DNA of 58,735 bases. Source: Candidatus Bathyarchaeota archaeon (GTDB lineage: Archaea > Thermoproteota > Bathyarchaeia > 40CM-2-53-6). Location of the stretch: positions 1-58,735 of the forward strand of contig VBBD01000010.1 of NCBI GenBank assembly GCA_005882895.1, in the 5' to 3' direction. Below, one piece after another: positions 42,530-50,916 of the stretch. The position numbers were made by a program, and so were the translations under genes. The notes under the pieces are model-generated. The model saw only the letters and a program-made list of their open reading frames with translations, ran no database searches and had not been told where the DNA came from. Numbering within the stretch: the stretch's first letter is position 1; each line of letters begins with the position of its first letter.

Positions 42530-45115
42530 ATGATGTCCAGCCTTGACCACTACCTAGCAAAGCCTCAACCCGAGACTTCGAAGCCCAAGGCTCTGACGAA
42601 GCAGCAGCTCGGGTTCAAGCCTGAGACTCCAAAGGAGATGGCCCAGTCATATTTTGTCGGGGCCGGGTATGATGGCGAGAGAAGAGCGGTATTCCTCAAA
42701 CTCTACGATCCTCGAACCGAGAAAATACAATTCTGGTACGACAACACGGGCCACACGCCCTACTGCCTCTCCAAGGACACACCCGAAACTCTACAGAAAA
42801 ACAAGGAACTGATGAGTCATCCTGGACTTCTAGGACTTGAGCCAACGAGACGATTCGACGCTCTGGAAGGCAAAGATATCCCCGTTACTGTTGTTCTGGC
42901 GAAAGATCCTCTTTCCATCGGCGGAAGACCAAGCGGATGCATCAGAGACATAATTACTGCTTGGGAGGCCGACATCCGATACGTCGAGAACTACATTTAC
43001 GATAGACATCTTGAGCCTGGAATGTCCTACAACATCCATCAAGGCGATCTCAAACCGGGAGCCTCAGCCCAAGTCCCAGCTGTGAAAGAGGCAATCGAAG
43101 AAAAGGACGAAGAGTACCGAAAGCTGATGGAACGATGGCTACGCCTCCTCGAATACCCCGTTCCAAACTATAGGCGCCTCGCGCTAGATATCGAAGTTTA
43201 CCAGCCAGTTGAGACGAGGGTTCCGGACCCGACTGCGGCAGAGTACAAGGTCATCTGCGCCAGCCTCCGCGGATCAGACGGCTCAAAGAGAGTTCTGCTT
43301 CTCAAACAAACCGGCACAGAAAGTGTCGAGCTCCCTGGGATTAAAGTCGAAGTGTACGATTCCGAACCCGAACTCGTTTCCGCTGTTTTCAGGGCTTTGA
43401 ACGATTACCCGTTCGTCCTAACCTTCAACGGAGACGGCTTCGACCTCCCATACCTCTTCCACAGAGCCCTAAACCATCTCGGTTTCTACCGGGACCAGAT
43501 ACCCATCGAGCTCGGAAGAGAATCCGCTACTGTGAAATACGGTGTGCACTTGGACCTTTACAAGTTCTTCTTTAACCGGTCCATTCAAGTTTACGCCTTC
43601 AGCAATCGATACAGAGAGGTCACGCTAGATGCTGTTTCTGAGGCGCTTCTCGAAACTGGTAAGCTGGATATTTCGGCGTCAGTCTCCAGATTAAGCCCGA
43701 CAGAACTAGCGGCATATTGCTACCAAGACGCCGAGCTTGTGATGAATCTGACAACATTCGACGGGGAGGTTGTGATGAAACTGATCACTGCGCTCTCTCG
43801 GATAAGCTTCCTCCCCATGGAGGACATGGCCCGTCAGGGTGTATCGGGCTGGATCAGAAGTATGCTGTTCCGCGAACATCGAGCACGAGGGTTCATCATT
43901 CCACGGTCGGAAGAGATCACTGCCAAGAAAGGGTCGACTAGCACGACCGCGGTTATCAAAGGAAAGAAGTACAAAGGTGGGATGGTTGTTGATCCGGTTC
44001 CGGGTGTCCACTTTGGTGTCGCCGTGCTCGACTTCGCCTCGCTATATCCATCTATAATCAAAACCTGGAACTTGGGCTACGAGACAATTTTATGTGGGCA
44101 CACCGACTGTCGAACCAATAAGATCCCGGACACGGACCACTGGGTCTGCAGACACCGAAAGGCAATGGAAAGTCAACTAGTAGGGTCGCTTCGAGACCTC
44201 AGAATACACTGGTACAAACCCAGAGCCAAAGACAAGGGACTCTCGCTGGAGAAGCTCACATGGTATCAGGTAGTCCAGAACGCTCTCAAGGTAGTACTGA
44301 ATGCGAGCTACGGGGTCTTCGGCTCGGATAGGTTCTCGCTCTACTGTCCCCCTCTCGCAGAGTCGACAGCGGCTGTTGGAAGATACGCGATAACAAACAC
44401 GATTCAAGAAGCAAAACGACTAGGGATTGAGGTGTTCTACGGAGACACCGACTCACTCTTTCTCGGCACGCCGGCAAGGGAGAAGCTGGACGAGCTGATC
44501 CATTGGTCCAAGAAGGAGCTTGGGATGGAGCTGGAAGTTGACAAGAATTACCGGTATGTTGCTCTCAGCCTCAGAAAGAAAAACTACCTGGGGGTTCATC
44601 CTGACAACAAGGTCGACATCAAAGGACTCACTGGCAAAAAGAGACACATCCCCGAGTTTCTCAAGAACACTTTCAACCAACTTGTGGAGATTCTAGGTCA
44701 GGTCAAGACGCCGACCGACTTCGACGTGGCGAGGGTCAAGATCAAGGACCTTGTGCAAGATTCGTACAGCAAACTGCGAAACAGGAAGTATTCATTGGAC
44801 GACCTAGCGTTTAACATGATGATCGGAAAATCTGTCTCCAGTTATACGAAAACAACTCCGCAACATGTCAAAGCTGCCCAGCAATTGAGTGACAAGGGAG
44901 GTGACGTCAGAGCCGGTGACCTGGTCAGCTTTGTCAAAGTTACCACGGGAAGCGGAGTGAAACCTGTTCAACTGGCAAGCATTCATGAGATTGATGTCGA
45001 AAAATACAACGAATACATCCGGTCAACCTTTGAACAGGTCCTCGACTCAGTAGGCCTCGACTACGAAGAGCTCACCGGAGCAAGGAAGCTGACATCCTTC
45101 TTCTCTGGAGCTTAG
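42530..45115 (+). CDS. polB: family-B DNA polymerase
   Basis: 861 aa. The exonuclease motifs are DIE (220-222) in LALDIEVY, LTFNGDGFDLPYLFHRA and YCYQDAELVMNL. Polymerase motif A is LDFASLYPSII (Asp501), motif B KVVLNASYGVFGSDRF and motif C YGDTDS (637-642), all intact, so both synthesis and proofreading are expected. It resembles the PolB of TACK archaea. Its ATG pair (42530 and 42533) is back to back with the divergent RNA methyltransferase start, so its promoter must lie within that gene. cofE follows 7 bp later. Confidence 0.96.
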   Translation: MMSSLDHYLAKPQPETSKPKALTKQQLGFKPETPKEMAQSYFVGAGYDGERRAVFLKLYDPRTEKIQFWYDNTGHTPYCLSKDTPETLQKNKELMSHPGLLGLEPTRRFDALEGKDIPVTVVLAKDPLSIGGRPSGCIRDIITAWEADIRYVENYIYDRHLEPGMSYNIHQGDLKPGASAQVPAVKEAIEEKDEEYRKLMERWLRLLEYPVPNYRRLALDIEVYQPVETRVPDPTAAEYKVICASLRGSDGSKRVLLLKQTGTESVELPGIKVEVYDSEPELVSAVFRALNDYPFVLTFNGDGFDLPYLFHRALNHLGFYRDQIPIELGRESATVKYGVHLDLYKFFFNRSIQVYAFSNRYREVTLDAVSEALLETGKLDISASVSRLSPTELAAYCYQDAELVMNLTTFDGEVVMKLITALSRISFLPMEDMARQGVSGWIRSMLFREHRARGFIIPRSEEITAKKGSTSTTAVIKGKKYKGGMVVDPVPGVHFGVAVLDFASLYPSIIKTWNLGYETILCGHTDCRTNKIPDTDHWVCRHRKAMESQLVGSLRDLRIHWYKPRAKDKGLSLEKLTWYQVVQNALKVVLNASYGVFGSDRFSLYCPPLAESTAAVGRYAITNTIQEAKRLGIEVFYGDTDSLFLGTPAREKLDELIHWSKKELGMELEVDKNYRYVALSLRKKNYLGVHPDNKVDIKGLTGKKRHIPEFLKNTFNQLVEILGQVKTPTDFDVARVKIKDLVQDSYSKLRNRKYSLDDLAFNMMIGKSVSSYTKTTPQHVKAAQQLSDKGGDVRAGDLVSFVKVTTGSGVKPVQLASIHEIDVEKYNEYIRSTFEQVLDSVGLDYEELTGARKLTSFFSGA

Positions 45116-45122
45116 CGTCGTC

Positions 45123-45872
45123 TTGCTTACGATAATTCCCGTGAAAGGGATCCCAGACATTGAATTAGGCGACAATCTGGGTGAGATCATTGTCGCCAGA
45201 TTGAAGGATCAGGGGGAGGAATTTCAAGAAGGTGATGTGACGGTAGTGTCTCAGAAGGTTGTCTCAAAGGCAGAAGGCCGAGTCATAAACCTGTCGAAAG
45301 TAACGCCTTCACCTTTCGCATCTTTTGTTGCTAAGGAAGCAGGCAAGGACCCGCGCCAGGTCGAAGTAATCCTCCGAGAAACGCGAAAGATCGTTAGGAT
45401 GAAGGCCGGGCATCTGATCACTGAAACAAGGCACGGATTCATCTGCGCGAACGCTGGTGTTGACGCCTCGAACGTGGCGAAGGGAAAGGACATTGTCACA
45501 TTGTTACCCTTAGACCCTGATGCCTCCGCCGATCGTATCGGCATTACGATCCGAAAACTCACGGGAAAAGCGATACCTGTCATCGTAACCGACACATTCG
45601 GCCGGGCTTGGAGGATGGGCCAGGTCAACTTCGCCATAGGGATATCGGGAATGAAGCCGATCCACGACTACAGGGGAACCAAAGACATGTACCGGCACAC
45701 TCTTCGTGTGACCGAAATCGCTGTCGCAGACGAACTCGCTTCGGCCGGAGAGCTAGTAATGAACAAAGCCGACAAGATCCCCGCCGCTCTAGTCAGAGGA
45801 TACAAGATCAAACGGGGCAAGGGCACAGGCAAGGACCTTCTAAGACCAGAGGAAATGGATCTTTTCAGGTAA
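45123..45872 (+). CDS. cofE: coenzyme F420-0:L-glutamate ligase
   Basis: 249 aa from TTG. Family blocks: IIPVKGIPDIELGDNLGEII, VTVVSQKVVSKAEGRV, TRHGFICANAGVDASNV, LPLDPDASADRI, VIVTDTFGRAWRMGQVNFAIG and MNKADKIPAALVRGYK. It adds glutamates to F420-0 with GTP, which shows that the organism makes or matures F420. Start 7 bp after polB. Confidence 0.95.
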   Translation: MLTIIPVKGIPDIELGDNLGEIIVARLKDQGEEFQEGDVTVVSQKVVSKAEGRVINLSKVTPSPFASFVAKEAGKDPRQVEVILRETRKIVRMKAGHLITETRHGFICANAGVDASNVAKGKDIVTLLPLDPDASADRIGITIRKLTGKAIPVIVTDTFGRAWRMGQVNFAIGISGMKPIHDYRGTKDMYRHTLRVTEIAVADELASAGELVMNKADKIPAALVRGYKIKRGKGTGKDLLRPEEMDLFR

Positions 45873-45906
45873 GAAGCACCATAGTTCTTACGCCGGCTAA
45901 GTCTTA

Positions 45907-46656
45907 ATGATACCGGGAACTGATCGAGAGGACGAAGGCGAGATGACAATGGAGCCAATCAAGCCCCCAATGCCTGTTCACGTCAGGGATATTCAGAATT
46001 TCGCGCGGCTATCATTGGCCTTGACAGAAGGGTCCCAGATGATCTGGAGCTTCAAACACAAGTCCAGCAGCATCCTAGCATTCTTCACCGCGTACATGTA
46101 CTGGGATGGAGAGATCCCAATACTAGCGTATACTGAGGCTGACTTCGATAGGAGCAAACCGTTCCTTGCATACAAGAGCGATTCTCCTAAGGGAGAGGAA
46201 TGGCAGTTCTGCGACGAAGCAGACGACACTCGGTTCAAGTACGCGTCGGTAATTGACGTGAAAAGCTTGCCAGACGCTTTCGCAAAGAGTATCGAAGGCG
46301 ATTTTCCAGATGCCCCTGATCCTGTTCTAACCGAGCTTCAGGATACGAAGTCTTTGGCAAGGGTTCTACTCACCCTGTCGATGCGAGACGGCAACGTCTT
46401 TCCTCTGTGGCACTTCCGCAGAGGAGACAAACACATACTGGGCAACTGCATACCATTCGAACACTACTACGACTCCGACGCCCTTCCAGTCTTCTTCTAT
46501 ACGTCAACCATGACTGCACCTCCAGGACCGTTTCTCAAGTATCTGGCAGCAAGACCCCATGGCGAAAGGCTGGAATTCACAAACGCCGCCACGGATGCAA
46601 AATACTTTTACACAAAGGTCATTGATGTCCTCGACTTTCCACTCTTTCCGAAGTAG
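45907..46656 (+). CDS. unrecognised protein made of two related halves
   Basis: 249 aa. Residues about 30-125 and 150-246 repeat the same pattern: a helix LARLSLALTEG / LARVLLTLSMRD, a strand region, IPILAYTEADF / LPVFFYTSTMT, PFLAYKSDSPKGEEWQF / PFLKYLAARPHGERLEF, and FKYASVIDVKSLP / YFYTKVIDVLDFP. It therefore has a duplicated alpha/beta domain of about 95 residues. No catalytic triad or metal cluster is obvious. The start may be the ATG at 45943, which has GAAGGCGAG before it. Soluble; function unknown. Confidence 0.78.
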   Translation: MIPGTDREDEGEMTMEPIKPPMPVHVRDIQNFARLSLALTEGSQMIWSFKHKSSSILAFFTAYMYWDGEIPILAYTEADFDRSKPFLAYKSDSPKGEEWQFCDEADDTRFKYASVIDVKSLPDAFAKSIEGDFPDAPDPVLTELQDTKSLARVLLTLSMRDGNVFPLWHFRRGDKHILGNCIPFEHYYDSDALPVFFYTSTMTAPPGPFLKYLAARPHGERLEFTNAATDAKYFYTKVIDVLDFPLFPK

Positions 46657-46713
46657 ACCCGGGCCAAAGACTTTTCAGCAGTAGACATTCTCTCTGGCAC
46701 CGTTGGTATCGTC

Positions 46714-47778
46714 TTGCCAAGAGAAATCAGGGTCGCCATTGCCGGAATTGGAAACTGCGCCTCAAGCCTCGTCCAAGGAACAGAATTTTACCGTACGGCC
46801 CAGAAGAAAATCGGACTGATGAACGACAAAGTTGGACCCTTCAAAGTATCAGATATTCGATTCGTCGCCGCGTTTGACATTGACGAGAGAAAGGTTGGGA
46901 AAGACCTGTCAGAAGCAGTCTATGCAGAACCTAACAACACAAGAAAAATCGTTCAAGCGCGCCCCATAGGGGTCAAGGTCCAGATGGCCCAGCCTCTAGA
47001 CGGAATCTCACCTATCGCCGGCGACAAGATACAGCAAAGCAAGGCGAAACCCTCCAACATTACAAAGGTTCTCGAGGACGCGAAAACCGATGTGCTGGTC
47101 AACCTGACTCCAACAGGCGCCTCAAAGGCCAGTGAAATGTACGCCCAAGCAGCATTGCAAGCCGGGAGCGCATTCATCAATGCTACGCCCGCAAGGATAG
47201 CTTCGAACAAAGTGTGGCAAAGCAAGTACAAGAAAAAAGGGGCCCTCGTCGTCGGTGATGATATTATGGACCAGATCGGCTCAACAGTCCTCCACAAGAA
47301 TCTCCTATCCTTGCTAGTCGACAGGGGCATACAGATTGGAGAAACATACCAACTCGACATTGGAGGTGGAACGGAATCACAACTAGCCCTTGATAAGAAA
47401 AGATACGAGATCAAGCGAGGTATAAAGACCGCCGCTGTCGCTGCTGCAGTGCCTTACAAGTTCCCAATAGTCGCAGGATCATCCGATTTCGTGGATTTCA
47501 TGGAGAACCGACGGACAAGCTACTTCTGGATCAAAGGAGAATACTTCGCCGGGACAGACTTCACCCTCGACATGCGCATCTCCCTCGAAGACGGACCCGC
47601 ATGCGCAGGCATTCTAACCGACGTCATACGAATGGTGAAGCTCGCAGCAGGAAAAGACCAGCGCGGAGCACTGAACGCCGTATCATCCTATGGGTTCAAA
47701 GCCCCGCCGAAACGCGTACCTCTAGAAAACCTTAACCAAGAACTAGGCTGGATGCCGAAGGGTCCGAGGCCGAATTGA
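46714..47778 (+). CDS. ino1: myo-inositol-1-phosphate synthase
   Basis: 354 aa from TTG, the short archaeal/actinobacterial form. RVAIAGIGNCASSLVQGTEFY is the NAD site; VLVNLTPTGASKASEMYAQAAL, FINATPARIAS, VVGDDIMDQIGSTVLHKNLL and FTLDMRISLEDGPACAGILTD follow. It converts glucose-6-phosphate to inositol-1-phosphate, the head group source for archaetidylinositol lipids. Its stop overlaps the OMP decarboxylase TTG start (TTGA). Confidence 0.95.
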   Translation: MPREIRVAIAGIGNCASSLVQGTEFYRTAQKKIGLMNDKVGPFKVSDIRFVAAFDIDERKVGKDLSEAVYAEPNNTRKIVQARPIGVKVQMAQPLDGISPIAGDKIQQSKAKPSNITKVLEDAKTDVLVNLTPTGASKASEMYAQAALQAGSAFINATPARIASNKVWQSKYKKKGALVVGDDIMDQIGSTVLHKNLLSLLVDRGIQIGETYQLDIGGGTESQLALDKKRYEIKRGIKTAAVAAAVPYKFPIVAGSSDFVDFMENRRTSYFWIKGEYFAGTDFTLDMRISLEDGPACAGILTDVIRMVKLAAGKDQRGALNAVSSYGFKAPPKRVPLENLNQELGWMPKGPRPN

Positions 47779-48557
47779 GGCAGAACAGCCAGAAACCATT
47801 CAAAGAACGAATCCTACAATCCTCACGGTCCAAGCAAAGCCGGATAGTTCTCGCTATCGATGTCCACGATGGCCGACCTAGAGAACTGACCGACCAGGCA
47901 ATCGGTCTGTTCGAACAAACCCGCCAGTCAATATGCTCGGTGAAATTCGGACGCCAGACGATTCTAAGCATTGGCCCCGAGAGAACTTCTGAACTGCTAA
48001 GCAAAATACGCGGTTATGGGTTTACCACGATAATAGACGACAAGCTCAATGATATCGACGAGACGAACGCGGCGATCACAAAAGCTTACGTCAATATTGG
48101 ATTCGATGCCATAACCGTCAACCCGTTCACGGGATGGAAAGGAGGCCTCGAGACCACGTTCAAGTTCGCCCATGAGCACGGAATGGGGCTCCTAGCGCTC
48201 GTCTACATGAGCCATCCAGGAGCCTCTGAAGGATACGGACAGAGAGTCTTGCTGGGAGCCGGATCCAAGAAGACCAGACCCGAGTTCGAAATCTTCGCCG
48301 AAAAAGCAGTCGAGTGGAAGGCCGACGGCGCCGTAGTGGGCGCGACCCGGCCCAACATAGTTCGGAGAGCCAAAGAAATTCTGGGTACCAGCGTACCGAT
48401 ATTCTCACCAGGAGTTGGGACACAGGGCGGAGAAATAGCCCGCTCTTTGAAGGCGGGGACAGACTATTTCATAATCGGAAGATCAATTACAGAAGCCCAG
48501 AACCCCGGAAAGATTGCCGAAGAATTCGCAAGAGTGTCTATTAGTCCACACGATTAA
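47775..48557 (+). CDS. pyrF: orotidine 5'-phosphate decarboxylase
   Basis: 260 aa. Catalytic DxKxxD is IIDDKLNDIDETN; other barrel blocks are VNPFTGWKGGLETT, AVVGATRPNIVRRA, FSPGVGTQGGE and YFIIGRSIT for phosphate binding. It makes UMP from OMP. The preceding ino1 gene overlaps it by 4 bp. The 3' end overlaps a convergent ribbon-helix-helix gene. Confidence 0.95.
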   Translation: MRQNSQKPFKERILQSSRSKQSRIVLAIDVHDGRPRELTDQAIGLFEQTRQSICSVKFGRQTILSIGPERTSELLSKIRGYGFTTIIDDKLNDIDETNAAITKAYVNIGFDAITVNPFTGWKGGLETTFKFAHEHGMGLLALVYMSHPGASEGYGQRVLLGAGSKKTRPEFEIFAEKAVEWKADGAVVGATRPNIVRRAKEILGTSVPIFSPGVGTQGGEIARSLKAGTDYFIIGRSITEAQNPGKIAEEFARVSISPHD

Positions 48558-48706
48558 GATTGGCCCGGCTGCCAGAGCTCACGTCGCAGGAGATCACGGA
48601 CCGCTGCCCTAATGGCATCGCTTCTGCTGTGATAGATTCCAGCCTTGACCAGCTGGTCAACATCGTCTATGAGCTTCTCAGGAAGCTTAACGGTTACGAG
48701 CCTCAA
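48554..48706 (-). CDS. 50-residue ribbon-helix-helix DNA-binding protein
   Basis: The minus strand reads from a TTG at 48706: VTVKLPEKLIDDVDQLVKAG, YHSRSDAIRAAVRDLLRREL and a short tail, the exact CopG/Arc-type ribbon-helix-helix plan (a strand, helix A with VDQLV, a Ser-Arg-Ser-Asp turn and helix B). It should bind operators as a dimer. The stop overlaps the pyrF stop tail-to-tail by 4 bp. The gene is below normal size cut-offs and easily missed; the spurious plus-strand frames over it are poor. Confidence 0.82.
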   Translation of the reverse strand: MRLVTVKLPEKLIDDVDQLVKAGIYHSRSDAIRAAVRDLLRRELWQPGQS

Positions 48707-48770
48707 AGCGACAGCAACGCTTCTTCGAGCAATAAGAGGAATAAGGGTTTCCCCAGTTTTTCCGGTAACC

Positions 48771-48778
48771 TATTTATC
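48771..48778 (+). promoter_or_regulatory. TATA box for eS25
   Basis: TATTTATC, preceded by AACC, 32 bp upstream of the eS25 ATG. Confidence 0.55.
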
Positions 48779-48809
48779 CAGCAAAACGGTATGGAAGCTT
48801 TGACAAATT

Positions 48810-49139
48810 ATGGGTGGCGCCAAGAAGAAAAGCATGGCACAGATGGAAAAGACTCAGGACCAAACGGACAAGAAAGATGAACCCGGATCGAAAAAGGGAA
48901 AGGCGAAGACTGTTGTTGAGAAGAGGCCCAGGGGATTGCAGAGCCCCGACGTCTCCGACCCTAAGTTCCTCGCTGAGGTTCAGAAGATGGGAGCGATTAC
49001 ACCATTCTCAATAGCGTCCCAGTTCAATCTAAGGTTGAGTGTTGCGAAGGATTTGCTGGAGGACTTGGAGAAGAGACGGCTGGTGCGCCTCGTAGGCGGC
49101 AATGCAAGGATCAGAATCTATCAGCCTGCCGCTGCCTAG
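48810..49139 (+). CDS. small-subunit ribosomal protein eS25
   Basis: 109 aa. The start GGAKKKSMAQMEK is typical, a Lys-rich stretch follows, and residues 50-107 form the winged helix (FLAEVQKMGAITPFSIASQF, VAKDLLEDLEKRRLVRLVGG). eS25 is found in TACK archaea and eukaryotes but not in most Euryarchaeota, supporting the lineage. Its stop and the stop of the convergent next gene overlap in CTAG. Confidence 0.93.
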   Translation: MGGAKKKSMAQMEKTQDQTDKKDEPGSKKGKAKTVVEKRPRGLQSPDVSDPKFLAEVQKMGAITPFSIASQFNLRLSVAKDLLEDLEKRRLVRLVGGNARIRIYQPAAA

Positions 49140-49522
49140 ACTTTTCTTATCGTTATCACTGTGCCCTCTTTCAGCTGCTTGAAGAGTTCTAGCCCACTCG
49201 TTATGCGGCCCAAGAGGTTGACAGGACTATAGGGCCTAGTTGGCCCGTAAAAGACGCAAACTGCGTCACCCTGTGGCCAATAGCCTATTGATCCTACTTC
49301 CATATTGCTGCGAGGTTTCTCACCAGGTGCCTTCACAGTGACTTGGAAATAGATCTCTTCCCCGTATCTTACCGCCCGACCATTAACAGGAAGGTTGCGT
49401 AGCAGCGCATCAGATGTTCGAGGGGCGGCAAACCTGAAAAACTCTCCTCGAGCCTCCCCTAGTCCTTCGATCGAGAAGGCGACCTTGGGCCTAGAAACCT
49501 CTGATGCGGATCCTTGTGACAA
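49136..49522 (-). CDS. cyclophilin-like fold protein (DUF369/TM1367-like)
   Basis: 128 aa. The pattern RNLPVNGRAVRYGEEIYFQV, VEVGSIGYWPQGDAVCVFYG-type block (GSIGYWPQGDAVCVFYGPT) and SPVNLLGRI matches the small archaeal/bacterial cyclophilin-like family. No peptidyl-prolyl isomerase activity has been shown for that family as far as I know. TTG start at 49522. Convergent with eS25, sharing the CTAG stop. Confidence 0.85.
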   Translation of the reverse strand: MSQGSASEVSRPKVAFSIEGLGEARGEFFRFAAPRTSDALLRNLPVNGRAVRYGEEIYFQVTVKAPGEKPRSNMEVGSIGYWPQGDAVCVFYGPTRPYSPVNLLGRITSGLELFKQLKEGTVITIRKV

Positions 49523-49548
49523 GACTGTCCGCTCTCCAGTGAACCAAG

Positions 49549-49556
49549 TTATATAG
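49549..49556 (+). promoter_or_regulatory. TATA box for the 49593 gene
   Basis: TTATATAG centred about 40 bp before the TTG start. Confidence 0.55.
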
Positions 49557-49592
49557 CTCGCTCATGGCGGAGCGCCGACAAAGCGGGTTCAA

Positions 49593-50906
49593 TTGAAACG
49601 AGTGATCATAATCGGGGCAGCGGGCCGGGATTTCCACAACTTCAACATGGTTTTCCGGAATTCGCCCGACCATGAAGTAGTCGCATTCACGGCGGCCCAG
49701 ATCCCGGGAATAGAAGGAAGAACCTACCCACCCGAACTTGCTGGACCGAGATACCCGGACGGAATACCCATATTCGCGGAGAAAGAGCTTCCTCGTCTTA
49801 TCAAAGAACTGAAAGCTGACCTAACGATACTGTCCTATAGCGACCTGTCGTACGCAGATGTGATGCACGTTGGATCCTCGGCACTCGCAGCAGGGGCGGA
49901 TTTCCAGTTGCTCGGCCCGAGGAACACCATGCTTCGCTCAAGACTGCCAGTGGTCTCGGTTGGCGCAGTGCGAACTGGGGCGGGCAAGAGTACCGTCTCG
50001 AGAAAAATCTCTCTAACTCTTCGAGACGCTGGCAAGAAAGTCGTAGTAATTCGACATCCCATGCCATACGGCGACCTCACCAAGGAAGGGGTTCAGAGGT
50101 TCGCTTCTTTCGAGGACCTGGACAAAGCGGAATGCTCGATCGAAGAGAGAGAGGAGTACGAACCGCACATTGAACACGGATTCGTAGTCTACGCGGGCAT
50201 AGATTACGAACAGATTCTACGATCTGCCGAGAAGGAAGCCGACATCATCCTCTGGGATGGAGGAAACAACGACATACCCTTCATCCAACCCAACGTCCAC
50301 TTCGCAGTCCTAGATCCATTGCGCCCTGGAGACGAGCTCACACACTATCCAAGCGAAGTCAACGTCCGACTCGCCAATGTCGGAATTATCAACAAGGTCA
50401 ATGTCGCAGAACTGAAAAACATACAACTAGTAGAATCAAATCTGAAAACACTGAACCCCACCGTCATAGTGATCAAGGCAGCGTCAGAAGCCACAGTAGA
50501 CAAGCCTGAGCTAGTCAGAGGAAAGCGAGTTCTGATCATAGAAGACGGTCCAACCGTCACCCACGGCGACATGGCCTATGGAGTCGGATACGTTGCCGCG
50601 AAATCCTTCCACGCCAAAGAAATCGTAGACCCCCGCAAGTACGCCGTAGGAATCGTGAAAGACATCTTCAAGAAGTACACTCATGTCACCGAGGTTCTCC
50701 CCACAGTCGGGTATGGTAACCAGCAGATACGTGACATGGAAGCGACCATAGCCAAAGTCGATTGCGATACTATCATGATAGCTACCCCGGCTGACATCAG
50801 GCGAATAATCAAGTTCCCGAAGCCTACCGTTAGAGTAGGCTACGAGCTGAAGGAGCAGACCAAACCAGGAATCAAGGACGTTCTACATACCAAGGGGATC
50901 ATCTAG
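49593..50906 (+). CDS. P-loop protein of the cyclic 2,3-diphosphoglycerate synthetase-like family (COG2403 type)
   Basis: 437 aa from TTG. It starts RVIIIGAAGRDFHNFNMVFR, then YPDGIPIFAEKELPRLI and a P-loop SVGAVRTGAGKSTVSRK near residue 127, followed by VVIRHPMPYGDLTKEGVQRF and ILWDGGNNDIPFI. These match the family containing the methanogen cDPG synthetase, but many members are of unknown function, and cDPG is known mainly from hyperthermophilic methanogens. The window also holds apgM. I rate family membership high and the specific reaction low. Confidence 0.82.
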   Translation: MKRVIIIGAAGRDFHNFNMVFRNSPDHEVVAFTAAQIPGIEGRTYPPELAGPRYPDGIPIFAEKELPRLIKELKADLTILSYSDLSYADVMHVGSSALAAGADFQLLGPRNTMLRSRLPVVSVGAVRTGAGKSTVSRKISLTLRDAGKKVVVIRHPMPYGDLTKEGVQRFASFEDLDKAECSIEEREEYEPHIEHGFVVYAGIDYEQILRSAEKEADIILWDGGNNDIPFIQPNVHFAVLDPLRPGDELTHYPSEVNVRLANVGIINKVNVAELKNIQLVESNLKTLNPTVIVIKAASEATVDKPELVRGKRVLIIEDGPTVTHGDMAYGVGYVAAKSFHAKEIVDPRKYAVGIVKDIFKKYTHVTEVLPTVGYGNQQIRDMEATIAKVDCDTIMIATPADIRRIIKFPKPTVRVGYELKEQTKPGIKDVLHTKGII

Positions 50907-50916
50907 AACTTAGAAG

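Noticed and set aside
48560-48880. 106-codon plus-strand frame before eS25
   Set aside because: Antisense to the clear ribbon-helix-helix gene and overlapping the eS25 start in another frame.
49593-50906. Firm naming as cyclic 2,3-diphosphoglycerate synthetase
   Set aside because: Family members vary in function, and cDPG is mainly a hyperthermophilic methanogen metabolite; kept at family level.
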